A stretch of 64,000 bases of DNA from assembly GCA_963921195.1 (NCBI GenBank), contig OY992536.1, positions 284,785,530-284,849,529 of the forward strand, given 5' to 3'. Below the pieces are notes generated by a model. It worked only from the letters and a program-made list of their open reading frames with translations, was not told where the DNA came from and ran no database searches. Source of the stretch: Pegoplata infirma. Its lineage: Eukaryota; Arthropoda; Insecta; Diptera; Anthomyiidae. The number at the start of each line of letters is the position of its first letter. The first letter of the stretch is position 1. This document shows, in pieces, positions 30,784 to 45,125 of this stretch. A program made the translations under genes and the position numbers.

Positions 30784-31071
30784 GGCCGCTGTTCCAAAAA
30801 AAGTAATTCACATAAAAAATGTGAAAATGAAAATTTCCGAATTTTTTTGGTGTTCTAGATTTCACATGCGATTTTTTTTTCGTTTTGTTTCACATAAATA
30901 AAATTTTGTGGAAGTTAAACGAATGCACTTTTTTCCTTATAATTTTTTAAATTTTAATTATTTGATTTCAACTTCGAATGAAAACATGATCAACAAAACA
31001 CTAAACATGATTTAATGTGATTCGGAAATTTTCATGTGAATTGAAAAATTGTGAAAGTCAGAACAGAGGCC
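30784..31071. repeat. Fold-back element with GGCCNCTGTTC ends
   Basis: GGCCGCTGTTC at the left and GAACAGAGGCC at the right are near-inverted. TGAAAATTTCCGAA motifs mirror each other inside. No target duplication is clear. Confidence 0.55.
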
Positions 31072-31079
31072 AAAATCTT

Positions 31080-31949
31080 ATTTGTTTCAAAGTATTATTT
31101 TGAATAAAGGCTCAAAAGATATAAATTATGAATCAAAATAAATAAAAATAGCAAAATGTACAAGTTTTTGGGCAAATTTAACCGACGAAGTTTTATTGTA
31201 CAATTTACCTAAGTTATTTTGTTGTAACAACTTAGGTAATTAATGCAAAAATCCTTTACCGTTTGCAATTAACCCAAATTCTGATGGTATTGCTTAATGA
31301 ATTTTGATCTTTCGTGTGAAATTTTTTATATCTTTAAACCTTTTTTTTTATAATGACCTAAAATTATAATTTATCTAAAACAATTAACACTTGTTTGTTT
31401 TACAAAATACTTTATAATAAATTATTATTACACTCCGCTATCATACTTACATACATATTACACATATGTACATATTATTAAATGCTCCAATTACAAAATT
31501 ACATGCTTTACATGCCTCATACATAACAAACATTTTACGAAATCCCTTTTTTTTACACAAAAAAAAAAGAAGAAAAATAAAACAAATTTATACAAAAATT
31601 CACCCACTAAACAACAACAACAAATTAAACAGCACACGCAGCCAGAATTTTCCTACACACTCTCACTCTGTAACTATTCCACACACACACACACTCACAA
31701 AAGCAAAAAAATGCAATATAACTTCCGGTCAGTACTAAACTACAGAAAATACTTATTATTATAATAATACTCATACTCATAACTAGAGGAACTCTTGTAA
31801 ATGCTCATTCAAATTTACTACTAGTAAAAAAAACTCACATATTACACTTTTTCTAAATGTAATTAAGAAAATTTAAATTTCTGAATTCGGAATAAAATTT
31901 ATTACCACTAAAAAAAAGTAAACTAAAAAATAGAAAAATTAACTAAATT
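31080..31949. other. No gene found; one hairpin and a (CA)n run
   Basis: TACCTAAGTT...AACTTAGGTA near 31206-31240 forms a short perfect stem. A (CA)n run lies at about 31679-31697. The 90-codon frame at 31466-31738 is low-complexity and not convincing. Confidence 0.4.
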
Positions 31950-32375
31950 TTTGCTGTGTTTTTTAAAAAGTGGATTTATTTTCGGAGTTATCTTATTTAG
32001 TTTAAAATCAATATTTTAACATGCCAAACAAATTTGGAATATTTTTTTCATTAATCTACGATAAATTAGCAATTATAATCCGAAAAAATAATTAACAATT
32101 TTGGAAAATAAAAAAAAGATATAAATAAATCAAAATTAATCCAAAATGGACTCATTAAATCTTAAAAGTTATTTGGATTAATTTTGATTTATTTGCGTAT
32201 ATCTTATTTAATTTTCCAAAATTTTTTATTATTTTTTTCGGATTATATTTGCTAATTTATTGTAGATTACGGAAAAAAATATTCCAAATTTGTTTTGGCA
32301 TGTTAAAATATTTATTTTTAACAAAATAAGATAAATTCGAAAATAAATCCACTTATTGAAAAACACAGCATTTGT
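31950..32375. repeat. 426-bp fold-back element with GCTGTGTTTTT ends
   Basis: The left half (GCTGTGTTTTTTAAAAAGTG, TTTATTTTCGGAGTTATC, ACATGCCAAACAAATTTGGA) is repeated inverted in the right half around a centre near 32152 with few mismatches. AT-rich, no frame. Confidence 0.75.
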
Positions 32376-32770
32376 TAATAAAAACGGGAATGATTTGGCT
32401 TCAAATATTTTTAACTAGAAATTGGGGAAAATTTTTATTATTTATTAATTTAATGGATCTAGACCCTATGTGTCCTGACCCTGTTGACTCGAGACCCTGT
32501 TGGGCTCTTCAAGGGTGGTCATAGTTTTTGATTCAAAACTTTTGTCCGTTTCGCTCTACCTTGCTTAGTTTTTGAGATACGCGAATCTTGAGAATATTAA
32601 AAACTGCATAAAAAATATTACTCTTAAAAAAATATATTTTTCTTAGATTTCGAAAAATTTCTTTGGCAGTAAATTTTTTTCCTTTTATTAAAGAACTTCA
32701 ATAAAGGAAAACTATGAACTATTTATAAGTAAATGAACAAAAAATGTTTCCTCAAAGTTAAGAAAATCAT
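32376..32770. other. No gene; short GACCCTGTTG repeats
   Basis: GACCCTNTGT/TGACCCTGTTG/GAGACCCTGTTG are reiterated at 32461-32502. The rest is AT-rich and unassigned. Confidence 0.35.
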
Positions 32771-32795
32771 CATTATACCCTACACCACTCTGTGC

Positions 32796-32966
32796 ACTCT
32801 AATTAAAATGATTTCAGTTTACTACTATAAGTTGGGTAAATTTACACAAATTGTGTAATTCTACTCAAAATTATTGAAAGTTTACCCAATTTAAAGTAGT
32901 ATTTTCTAAGAGTTTGTTAAAATTTACCCAACTTATAGTAGGAAACTGGACGCATTTTTTTATAGT
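32796..32966. mobile_element. Short MITE, GCACTCTAATTAAAAT family
   Basis: ACTACTATAAGTTGGGTAAA near the left end is repeated inverted (TTTACCCAACTTATAGTAGG) near the right end. The outer parts GCACTCTAATTAAAATG and CGCATTTTTTTATAGTGTGC are more diverged. It replaces about 20 bp of the INE-1-like host. Boundaries accurate to a few bases. Confidence 0.65.
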
Positions 32967-33458
32967 GTGCTGATGTTTGTAACTACCCGAAATATCCTAG
33001 ACCTACCTTCAAGTATACCGATCGAGTCAGAATTACTTTTTGAGTCTGTCCATCTAACGGCATAATCACAATACAGGTCATAGTTTCCAATCAATTGACT
33101 TGAAATTCAAAACTTAAGAATATTTTGGCACAAGGACGAAGTCTATTCAAATTGGAAAAAATCGGTCCATGTAAAAACCTAGCCCCCATACAAATGCTCA
33201 CTTTGGCTTAAATGACTCTAATAACCGTTTTATATCAGATATCATTTTGAAATTTAGCTGGTAATTTAATTTGGCATGTGCGAATTTCAAAGGAATCGGG
33301 CCAGTCCTCCTTGTAGTCCCCATACAAACCACCTTCCCGATATTCACATAATTCCCTTAAAATTCATAAAAATGGGAAATATTCAATTAAAATTTTGTTT
33401 GTAGGTATTAAACGTGCACTTTGGTAACCTTAATATAATTGGATCATTTTTGGACTTA

Positions 33459-34661
33459 CAAAGAAGGTCTCCCTGGTGTCACCCGCCGATCTTTATGGAG
33501 TTGGTTTTATTATGTAGAGCAGGAAAAATAAAGGGACACGTATTTTTTTAGCGGCCCAAATTCATATGTAGGGGTTAAAAAAGTGGGGGGGGGGGGGGGG
33601 GGTGGCAGGGGGAAAGAGAAATTTTTCAGTTTTTTTGCGTTTATCTCCTATATTATTCAATTAACCCTAGTCATGTTGCATATCAAATAAAAGGTCTTTG
33701 GAAAACCTATCTTCGTGTCCAAACAGGCACAACTTTTCGCCATATCGAGTAAAATGCCAAAATTTTGGGACAAAATTTTGTTAAAAAGTCGAAAAATATT
33801 TATTTTTTTGGCACGTTATAAGCATCACGATCTGCACTCAAAAAAATACGTTAGTAGATTTACTAATTTTTTTTTGCTAATGCTAGTTAGCTAACTTTTA
33901 GCAAATTTTTAGTTGAGATTAGCATGTTAGCAAAAAATTCTTGTAAACTTCATTTAGCACATTAGCAATTTTAAACAAACTTTGAACTAATTTCTTTTGC
34001 TAAGATTTGAAATTGAGTTGACAACATTTTTACAAGATTTTTTGCTAATATTAGCAAAATAAATGGTAAATTTTTTTTTTATTTTCAGAAAACTTAAAAT
34101 GGCGCTATCTCGGAAACTAAGCCAGATAGAACAAAATGGAGGCCATTTTTGGTTCTTAGAATCTCCATAGTATCGCCGGTCCTCTTCACATGTGTGGACC
34201 CTAATGGGCCCATCGGGGTTTGAACCTATCGGGTCCGAACCCAATGGGGTCCTCAGATGTGTATGAACTAAGTTCAAAAAAAAAAAAAAAAAAATTAGTT
34301 AACTAATTATTGGCAAAACATTTTTGCTAACTTTAGCAAAAAAATTGTGGGTTCAAAATCAGCAAATTTTCTTGTAGGTTTACAAGCTTTTTTTGCTAAC
34401 ATTACAGTTTTTTTTTTTGAGTGTATGTAGGTATTTTATATACCTTTAATCTGATAGCAAATATGTCTATATTATTTTTGAGTAAATGGGCGTAAATCGT
34501 AAAAAACTGAAAAAGGTCAACTTCCCCCCATAAAAATCGACACCCCCTAAAAATGAGTTTGGGCCGCTAAAAAAAAAATACTTGTCAAATTAATTTTCAT
34601 TCTGAACAACATATCCAAATTTCATGAAGATCGGAGGGTGACACCAGGGAGACTCTCCTTG
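33459..34661. mobile_element. MITE with CAAGGAG ends and TTA duplication, copy 1
   Basis: Ends read CAAAGAAGGTCTCCCTGGTG and CACCAGGGAGACTCTCCTTG, with TTA on both sides (33456-33458, 34662-34664). The host reads TTGGACTTAGTCCCC without it in copy 5, confirming the site. AGCGGCCCAAATTCAT is mirrored at the right. It contains an 18-base G run (33585-33602) and a nested TA-type element at 33835-34423. Relatives: 60192-60764 (close) and 27273-27854 (distant). Confidence 0.85.
33835..34423. mobile_element. CACTCAAAAAAATA-end element, copy 2
   Basis: Ends CACTCAAAAAAATACG and TTTTTTTTTTGAGTG. The interior is rich in TTAGC/GCTAA motifs mirrored across the element, like the relative at 24727-25354. 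TA is present on the right but reads TG on the left, so the left flank has mutated. Confidence 0.7.
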
Positions 34662-34820
34662 TTAGACCCAAAAAAAAAAAAAATTTCGCCCGATATTCGT
34701 TAAATCGGTTGGCAACATATATAACGCAATTCCACTCAAATTTGGTTGTTGTGTGGTTTCTACACTTATTAAAGATCTAACAAAAGATAAATCAAATCGG
34801 TCCACGATTTGACTTGGAAC

Positions 34821-35802
34821 TAGAGAATGTATCCCGGGATTTCCCGTCCCGGGATTCCCGGGAAATTCGTCAATTTTCATTTCCCGCATTCCCGGGAAAT
34901 TTGTGCGGGATTCCCGGGAATTTTTGAAAATGTATATAAACAAGTTAACTGCTTTATTAAGGTCAATAAATTTTTAAATATAAGGGCTCCGATTTCCACG
35001 CACTACGAAATCGAAAATGTGTGCTTGAAACATGCACTTAAAAATCAAAAATATGCACTAAAAATTCAAAAATATTTACTAAAAATGTAAAAAGTATTAA
35101 AAAATCGTTTTTAATTATAAAAGGTTTTGCTAAAACGAAAACATACATATGAACTTTATTTTTTATTTTCAACTCAAAAAATTGTTTTTATAATCAAAAA
35201 TTTTTTTTTTTATTTGTACACAGAAAAAACAAATTGCCAATAAACCACATTCGTAGCATTTATGAACAAATTCTTAAAATGTATGAACTTTTCATTCCAT
35301 TTTTGATTTTTTTATTCATAAAAAAATTATAATATTTTTCAATTCCACATAATAAATACTATGACAAAGTTCATAAATATTATGAAGAAGTTAATAAACT
35401 CTTATGAATTAGTTCATAAATACTATACATTTTTTGTGACTTTTACTTATTTTCAATGTTTATTAATTTAAATTCGTGGAATTTTTTCAGTTTTCTTATA
35501 TATGCCAAAATATGAAAAAAAAAATATGCATTTTCGTAAAAATCTGCAATTTTAAATAGAGTTTTTAGCTTAATTTGTTATTTTTTTGTTTCATAAAACT
35601 GAATTCTTATTTTATTTGCTTAAAAATGTATCAGGCCTTGTAAAACGTACAAATTTTTCAAAACAAAAATTATAAAAAATTGTTGAAAACTAAAAAAAAA
35701 ATTTGAATGGTTTTTAGTGCGGGATCCCGGGAATCCCGGGAAGTTCAAAATTTTTTCCCGCTTTCCCGGGAAATGAAAAAGTGCGGGAAATTGCGATCCC
35801 TA
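34821..35802. mobile_element. hAT-like element with CCCGGGA repeats, perfect 8-bp duplication
   Basis: Flanked by CTTGGAAC at 34813-34820 and 35803-35810. Ends TAGAGAATGTATCCCGGG and an inverted relative ending GCGATCCCTA. Multiple TTCCCGGGAATCCCGGGA-type motifs cluster within about 100 bp of each end only. Excising it restores the INE-1-like host. No transposase; a smaller MITE lies inside at 35218-35436. Confidence 0.87.
35218..35436. repeat. Small MITE related to 5891-6162
   Basis: Shares CATTTATGAACAAATTC and inverted TAGTTCATAAATACTAT motifs with the 5891-6162 element. Left end ACACAGAAAAA. Fold-back structure is weaker here. Confidence 0.55.
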
Positions 35803-35919
35803 CTTGGAACCTATTTTCCGGAAACACTGGTGTAAAGTATGATATGATCGGTCTTGACCGACTATAATTTTCTTACTTGATTTTTATGGGTATCGATTAA
35901 AGATTTTTATCATGAATAA

Positions 35920-36361
35920 TTTTCAGAATCCGTTCTGAAATTTTTAATTTTGAAAGTCAAAAGTTATCAAAAATTCGGCCATTTTGTTTTGTCTATCCAC
36001 ACAAAAAATTCAGACGCGCGTTTTTCGTTTTTTTTCGAGAAAATCGCATTTGAGTATTGAATTTCATATCAATTTTGTAATTTCTTATATTTTTGTTGCA
36101 TCATAGCGTATTAGTTACAAGTCAACGAATTTAGCAAATAATATATCTCATACGCTATGTTAAAACAAGAAAATTAAAAAATTAGAATGAATTTTAATAT
36201 TAAAATGCGATTTTCTCGAAAAAAAAAAGAAATAAGCTTCTGAAATTTTTGTGTGAATAGAAAAACATCTAAACTTAAAAAAAAAAAAAATTAAAAAAGG
36301 AAAAAAGTGGCCTGATTTTTGATAAATGGACTTTTTTACAAAATTAAAAATTTCAGAACGG
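35920..36361. repeat. TTCAGAAC-family palindromic element, copy 3
   Basis: TTTTCAGAATCCGTTCTGAA, AATTCAGACGCGCGTTTTTC and TCGAGAAAATCGCATTTGAG are followed by a mirrored right half ending AATTTCAGAACGGG. The right end is cut at the junction with a jockey-like 3' fragment. Useful as the undisturbed reference for copy 1. Confidence 0.75.
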
Positions 36362-36611
36362 GTTGTTGTCGACTGTTCAATGTATCGCACAACGCATTAC
36401 AGAGAAAATTCATTTCTCGGTCGAACTAGCCGTATGTGGAATAAACTCCCCGCAGAAATCTTTACAGTAGGCTATAATTTTGAAAAGTTCAAATTAAATG
36501 TCCACAAACACAACTCCCTCTTTCCTTCTCCTCAAAACCTATTTTCCTAATACCAACACAATATATTGCATTAGTAGGGGGCATCCCCTGAGTGTTGGCT
36601 CAAAGTAAAAA
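36361..36611 (+). pseudogene. Jockey-like retrotransposon 3' end
   Basis: An open frame reads TTHYRENSFLGRTSRMWNKL then LFPSPQNLFS and a stop, the typical C-terminus of this jockey-like family's ORF2. After it comes GCATTAGTAGGGGGCATCCCC...GTGTTGGCTCA and an A-rich tail. The rest of the element is absent: a 5'-truncated insertion. Confidence 0.8.
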
Positions 36612-37720
36612 AAAAAATATTTTTCGGATTGTAGATCATTCCGCTTTAATTTAATAAATATTTACCCAAGGCAACTCAAAACAAATTTGGCACATTTTTT
36701 AATAATTAGCCACGCCTCCTTAACCCAGATTTAGAAAAAAACGGAATTTTTTTAGTTCCATATAGGACTATCATTCATGGGACACGTGTTTTCTCGCTGG
36801 ACATTTGGTGTGAAATGCCTTATATGTACACAGAATTTGATACCAAAAGGTATTTTAACAAGTTTTAAGATATTTCTCTACCCCAAAATTTTTTTGGGTA
36901 ATTTTTTTTTTTCGCCAAAAATTTTTTTCAGAAGAAATTTTTTTCGCGGATACTTTTTTAAAATTTTTTTTAACGTTTTTTTTCAATATTATTTCCCAAA
37001 AAAAATTTTTGCGGTTTTTTTTTATCAAAAAAATTTAATGCATATGCTTAAAATTCTGAAAATATCAATTAAAATTTATAAAATCCAAGGACCGGAAAAC
37101 TTTTTATTTTTGGTTTTTATCAAATATATTTATCGTCGAAGTTGAATAAAATTTAAATTTCAAAGAAAAAAAAAATTAAAATAAATATCTATTTCAAAAT
37201 ATTTTTCGTTATGAAAATAAAAACCAAAACCAAAAAAAAAAACTTTTTAAAAGAAAAATATAAAAGGATCGAAAAATAAAAAGTTTTTTATTGTTTTCAA
37301 TATTCAAATTTGTTTTGGTAATTTTTGTATTTATATATTTGGCATTTGAAAAATAAATACATACAAACATATACAAAATTTGTTACAAAAATAACAACAA
37401 CATTTGTTCCAACTTTTAATTTTACAAAAAAACTTTTTATTTTTGTTTTTTTTTTTTTTTTTAGTTTTGTTTTTGATAAATATCATTTTAAATATCTTTG
37501 GAAAAAGTTTCTTTTGTTATTTTTTGTTTTAATTTTTTTTGAAAGAAAAATATATTTTCATCTTTCGATGAAAATAAAAAAATTATTATAGAAAAATATT
37601 TTATTTTGAACACAATAAAATTTTTTAATTTTGATAAAAACTTAAAATTTTGTGTTTTCGGTTTTTAAAATCCGGTGCCTGATAAAATCTTAACATACAG
37701 TGACGACGACGACGACAGAA
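36612..37720. other. A/T-run low-complexity DNA; INE-1 fragment at 36757-36980
   Basis: TTCCATATAGGACTATCATT and TGGACATTTGGTGTGAAATG match INE-1-like sequence near 27862 and 29320. Thereafter long A and T runs dominate and the open frames there are composition artefacts. Confidence 0.4.
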
Positions 37721-37724
37721 TATC

Positions 37725-37790
37725 AATAGCCCCTGATGGTTAGTTGTTAGCGTGCTAGCCTTTGAACGTTTGGGTCGTGGATTATATTTT
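37725..37790 (+). other. tRNA-like SINE head or tRNA pseudogene
   Basis: CCCTGATGGTTAGTTGTTAG followed by CGTGCTAGCCTTTGAACG and TGGGTCGTGGATTA resembles the D-arm (A box) and anticodon/variable regions of tRNA-derived SINEs with VAL/GLU-type heads. The T-arm (B box, GGTTCGANTCC) is eroded to GGATTATATTT. No clean cloverleaf or acceptor stem is present, so it is not a functional tRNA. Confidence 0.4.
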
Positions 37791-38012
37791 TATTTTTTTT
37801 TATTTGAATTTTTCTTAATTTTACTTGAAATTTTTATATTTGCCTTATCCTAAATTGGTATCGAAATTTTAATTGTTACATTCTGAAATTCGATTATTAA
37901 ATATTTGAAACTTCATAAAATGATCTCTGAATTTGTGTTGGGTTTTGTGAAAAATCTCAAACTTGTGAAAGTCTGAAAATGGTGTAATTTGCAGCTGTTC
38001 ATTGCAGGGGCG

Positions 38013-38270
38013 TACACAGAAAGAATGGTTTCCTACTTAACAACACGTTGAGAAGAGATATGATGATTGAAATTTTTATTATAAATTTTTTATAGCTACC
38101 ATAACATATTTGCAGCAATCATGCTATGATCCTAAAAATTCGGAACATTATAATTAAGGACCAAAAATTTTATTATTGCTATAAACATATTATGATACAA
38201 TTTTCAATCATAATATGACGCTCTTAAGTTATGGTTTCCACAATCATATCTCTTCTCTGAGTGAAAAAGA
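38013..38270. repeat. Fold-back element with GAGAAGAGATATGAT arms
   Basis: GAGAAGAGATATGATGATTG at 38051 is mirrored by CAATCATATCTCTTCTC near 38241, with a TTATGAT-rich centre. CACAGAAAGAATGG lies at the outer left. No coding frame. Confidence 0.55.
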
Positions 38271-38404
38271 ACAAGAAAACATAATAAGCAATAAATTTAA
38301 TTAAAAAAATGTTTTGACAACGCTTTTCAAAATCTGAAATTTCTTGACGTCTTAAAATTTCCCAACATAATTTATTTAAATTTATTTTAAATTTTTTTAC
38401 GAAA

Positions 38405-39065
38405 ATTTCTGTGAATCTAAGACTTTTTTCTATACGAAAAATATCTCAGAGTCTGAGACTTTTTTTAAATGTCTCAGAATCTGATATTGTTTTTATACGA
38501 AAAATGTCTCAGAACCTAAGACTTATTCCTTTTCCTTTCTATACGAAAAATGTCTCAGATTCTGATACCTTTTCTATACGAAAACTATCTCAGAATCTGA
38601 GTCCTTTTCTATACGAAAAATGTCTCAGAATCTGAAACTTTTTCTATAAGCAAAATGTCTCAGAATCTGAGACTTTTTCTATAAGAAATATGTCTCAGAA
38701 TCTGGTACTTTTTCTATAAGAAAAAATGTCTCAAAATCTTGTACTTTTTCTATAAGAAAAAATGTCTCAAAATCTGAGACTTTTTCTATAAGAAAAATGT
38801 CTCACAATCTTAGACTTTTTCTATACGAAAAATGTCTTAGAATCTGAGACGTTTTCTATACGGAAAATATCTCAGAATCTGAGACGTTTTCTATACGAAA
38901 AATGCCTCAGAATCTAAGACGTTTTTTATACGAAAAATTTCTCAGAATCTGAGACTTTTTCTATACGAAAAATTTCTCAGAATCTGAGACTTTTTCTATA
39001 CGAAAAATTTCTCAGAATCTGAGACTTTTTCTATACGAAAATTGCCTCAGAATCTGACACTTTTC
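38405..39065. repeat. Tandem array, about 34-bp units each made of two palindromes
   Basis: Roughly 19 units follow GTCTCAGAATCTGAGAC then TTTTTCTATACGAAAAAT. The first half is GTCTCAG-aat-CTGAGAC and the second TTTTTC-tatac-GAAAAA, so every unit contains two inverted repeats. Units differ by a few bases, and the 3' part is more homogeneous than the 5' part. CAGGGGCGTAC (38005) and its near inverse GTACGTCCCTG (39174) may be ends of a host element. A 74-codon frame at 38411 is an artefact of the repeat. Confidence 0.9.
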
Positions 39066-39189
39066 TTTTGGAAGTTATAGTACCTTTTGTAACTGAAAAA
39101 TATCTGAAAATTTCACAACTTCAATAATTTCTGGCAGAAAAAATTACTCAGAATTTGTGAAATAAAATCTTTCGTACGTCCCTGGTGTA

Positions 39190-40437
39190 AAGTAATGTGA
39201 CTGATGATCATAATTTTATATGACGACGGACAGACTAGTATAAAGTATTTTGTATGGACAAAGTCAACGACTTCCGTTTTATGAGAAAAAATTTTATTAC
39301 TCTCACTTTAAAACAGAAATGTTGGTGATGGCGATTGCGATCGTAAATATGAATGAAATTGAAAATAAAATGACAAAATATCAACCTTTAACTGCTTATA
39401 ATAAATTATTATCTCTTTAGAGTTTGTTTTCTTTTTTCGTTTTTTTATTTTTATTTTATAATGCAAATTAATTAATTAATTTATAAAACGAGTAATTAAC
39501 ACCATGTTATAAAAAGACAACGACAAACGACGAGAAAACAACAACAAAACGACATTAAAAGAAAAAGAAAATTATAATCATGGGAGACTCTTCCCATCGT
39601 CCAAGACCAAATAAGTGCAGGCAGTTAAGAGAAATAAAAAAAATAAGCAACAGGCAACCACAAGACTCAAAAACAATTAGTAAACAAATACTTCAAGTAA
39701 ATTGGTTTGCTTGGGGTTGCTTAGCACCAGGGAAGGGAATGCCATAAAAGGGGAGACAAGGGAAGGAGCAACAATAAATAAGCAAAACTGCATGCAAATT
39801 GATATGTGTATTTACACCACAAACTTACCATCATCATCATGCATGCTTGGGCAGTGCACCGCACCATGCGTATACAAATTTATTTTCTGTGTTTGTGTGA
39901 TGTTGCTGTGCCAAGTTTGTTGTTGTCGATGAATGCCGAGTGACAACATTGACAATGTTGCTGCTGCTGGTGCTTTGCTCATCGATCTTGTTGATGATCG
40001 TTTGCTAAAATTTGTTTTTGTATTTTAGTTCTCTTGGCATGTTTGTTATAAAGTTGGCTGGAGTTTGCGTATAGAAGTTTTATATTTATTTGATGTTAAA
40101 GATTGCCAGATCTAAAGAAATTTTTATCAAAAGTCGGGATGACATACCCAGCTAAATAACATTGAAATCATGCAAAATTTTTGGCTACCAGAAAACACTT
40201 ATCGAGCAACTAATACCCTCACATAATCTGTTTTTGAAGTGATGAACATTATTTAAGAATTTCCCAAAAGCAACAAATTCTATGACATCAAACTAGAACA
40301 GACTTCTTCTGAAACCAATTCAGAAACTAGTTATGTTATAGTACTAGTTCAGTTTCTTTCGTTTGAGTTCCATATAATCAGCTCTGGAAACTTTTCTAAA
40401 GAATTAGGCTAAACGAAACCCTTCCACAGAATTGCAC
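39190..40437. other. Mostly single-copy-looking DNA with an octamer motif; no gene found
   Basis: Free of the repeats that fill the rest of the window, with moderate base composition at 39570-40080. ATGCAAAT, the POU-protein octamer, lies at 39792-39799, followed by CATCATCATGCATGC and TGTTGTTGTCG. A candidate conserved regulatory block, by texture only. Confidence 0.4.
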
Positions 40438-40845
40438 TCAAAAAAAAATTACAAAAAAAACTTGTATCTTTTTTATTGCTGCCTCCTATTTGACAATAAT
40501 TTTATGTAATTTTACATGCTTTTTAATAATAATTTTGTAATTTTACAAGCTTTTTACCAATAAAATTGTAAATTTACAATTTTTTTGACGCGATAAAACT
40601 TACAAGGAGGTTTCGTAACTTTACTAGATTTTGTGCTACCTCCTATTTTACGAGAATTCCTAGTAAAAAATTACGAGCTTTTTTGTATTTTTACAAGCTT
40701 TTTGCGAATAAAATTGTTAATTTACAATTTTGTTTGGCGAAATAAAACTTACAAGGAATTTTCGTAAATTAACTATTTTTTTTTTGTAAAAAAAAACTTG
40801 AAAATTTGTAAAATTACAAAAAAAATGTAAAATTAAAAAAAAAAA

Positions 40846-41780
40846 AGTAGAAAAGTTAAATTCGACTTTGCCGAATCTATGAATACCCTCCACAATGCAT
40901 TTTTTAAAGGATATTACGTTTTTTAACGAGAAAAAATTAACAATTTTGACAAGAAATATTTTATTTTGAGTAAAAAACTCTTTTTTTTTGTAATTTTAAA
41001 AAAAAAAAAGAAAAAATACTAATTTTATTTTTTGAGTTAAAAATTTTTTTCGAGTGTAATGTTTTTTTACTGTAAAAATATTTCTGAGTGAATGCAAGTA
41101 CGACGTAGTTTAGCTGTTTAAACACGTGGTATTTATGATGAAACTAATCTGAAATTCAGGGTTTTGCTTTTAACTTTTGAACTACTGGACCAATTGAGCT
41201 GAAATTTAATACCAAACAGACCTAGGGAACGGCAAAGATATGTCCCACGTTTCAGCAGTCTCATTATTAATTTTCGAAAGTTATCGTGTTTTTTATCTCG
41301 TAAACTCGCGAAAACCCCTTGCCGAAATTTACTCTTTTGCTCATAACTTTTGAACCACTGGACCGATTTGGCTGGATTGCAATACCAACCTGACCAGGTA
41401 AATGACCAACATATATGCCAAACTTCAGTAGCCTCTGTAAAGTCTTTCAAAAGTTAGCGTGTTAGCTACGGACGGACTGACAGACGGACGGACGGACGGA
41501 CATCGCTAGATCGACTTAAAATCGATCGAGGATCATAAATATATATACTTTATGGGGTCCTAGACCAATATTTCGATGTGTTACAAACGGAATGACAAAC
41601 TTATGCCCCGATTCAGTATGTCGTACAAAGTGAGTGACTAGAAATTTTATACGTAAAACAAAAACAAATTTGAGTTTTTTGTTTTTGTTTTACGTACAAA
41701 TTTTGTAGTCACTCACTTCGACCGAGATAGCGAATCGCACAGTTATATATACCCTCTATCACTAGAGTGGAGGGTATAAA
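40846..41780 (-). mobile_element. INE-1-like element, copy 3
   Basis: Read on the minus strand it begins TTTATACCCTCCACTCTAGT with its hairpin, includes CATTCCGTTTGTAACACATC, ATCGATTTTAAGTCGATC and the unexpanded core GATGTCCGTCCGTCCGTC, and ends AAGTCGAATTTAACTTTTC. The core here is only about 30 bp, giving the ancestral state for the expanded copy next to it. Confidence 0.82.
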
Positions 41781-41814
41781 AAAATTTTAATCTCAATCGA
41801 AAACTTTTTGTTAA

Positions 41815-45050
<3,236 letters not shown>

Positions 45051-45125
45051 CAAGGAAAACTGTCAAATATTGGTAAAATGGGATTACGAGACTTTTTCTA
45101 TTAATTTGACAAGGTTTTTTTTGTA

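Larger units (their letters stand above)
32771..35880 (+). mobile_element. INE-1-like element, copy 2, carrying three insertions
   Basis: Collinear with the uninterrupted copy at 45571-46424: TATACCCTACACCACTCTGT, then GATGTTTGTAACTACCC, ACCTAGCCCCCATACAAA, ATCTAACAAAA and ATTTTCCGGAAACACTGG, ending GATCGGTCTTGACCGAC...CTTACTTG. Three elements break it: 32796-32966, 33459-34661 and 34821-35802. Comparison with the intact copy gives the insertion sites directly. Confidence 0.85.

Noticed and set aside
33987..34277. 96-codon minus-strand frame with GSDPIGSNPDGPIR repeats
   Set aside because: Arises from short GGGGTCC/GGGCCCA repeats within a non-coding MITE.
36777..37145. 122-codon Phe/Lys-rich frame
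   Set aside because: Composition of alternating T and A runs in INE-1-derived low-complexity DNA; no domain.
38411..38635. 74-codon repetitive frame with IRKMSQNLR units
   Set aside because: Reading of the 34-bp tandem array; frame breaks as soon as a unit changes length.
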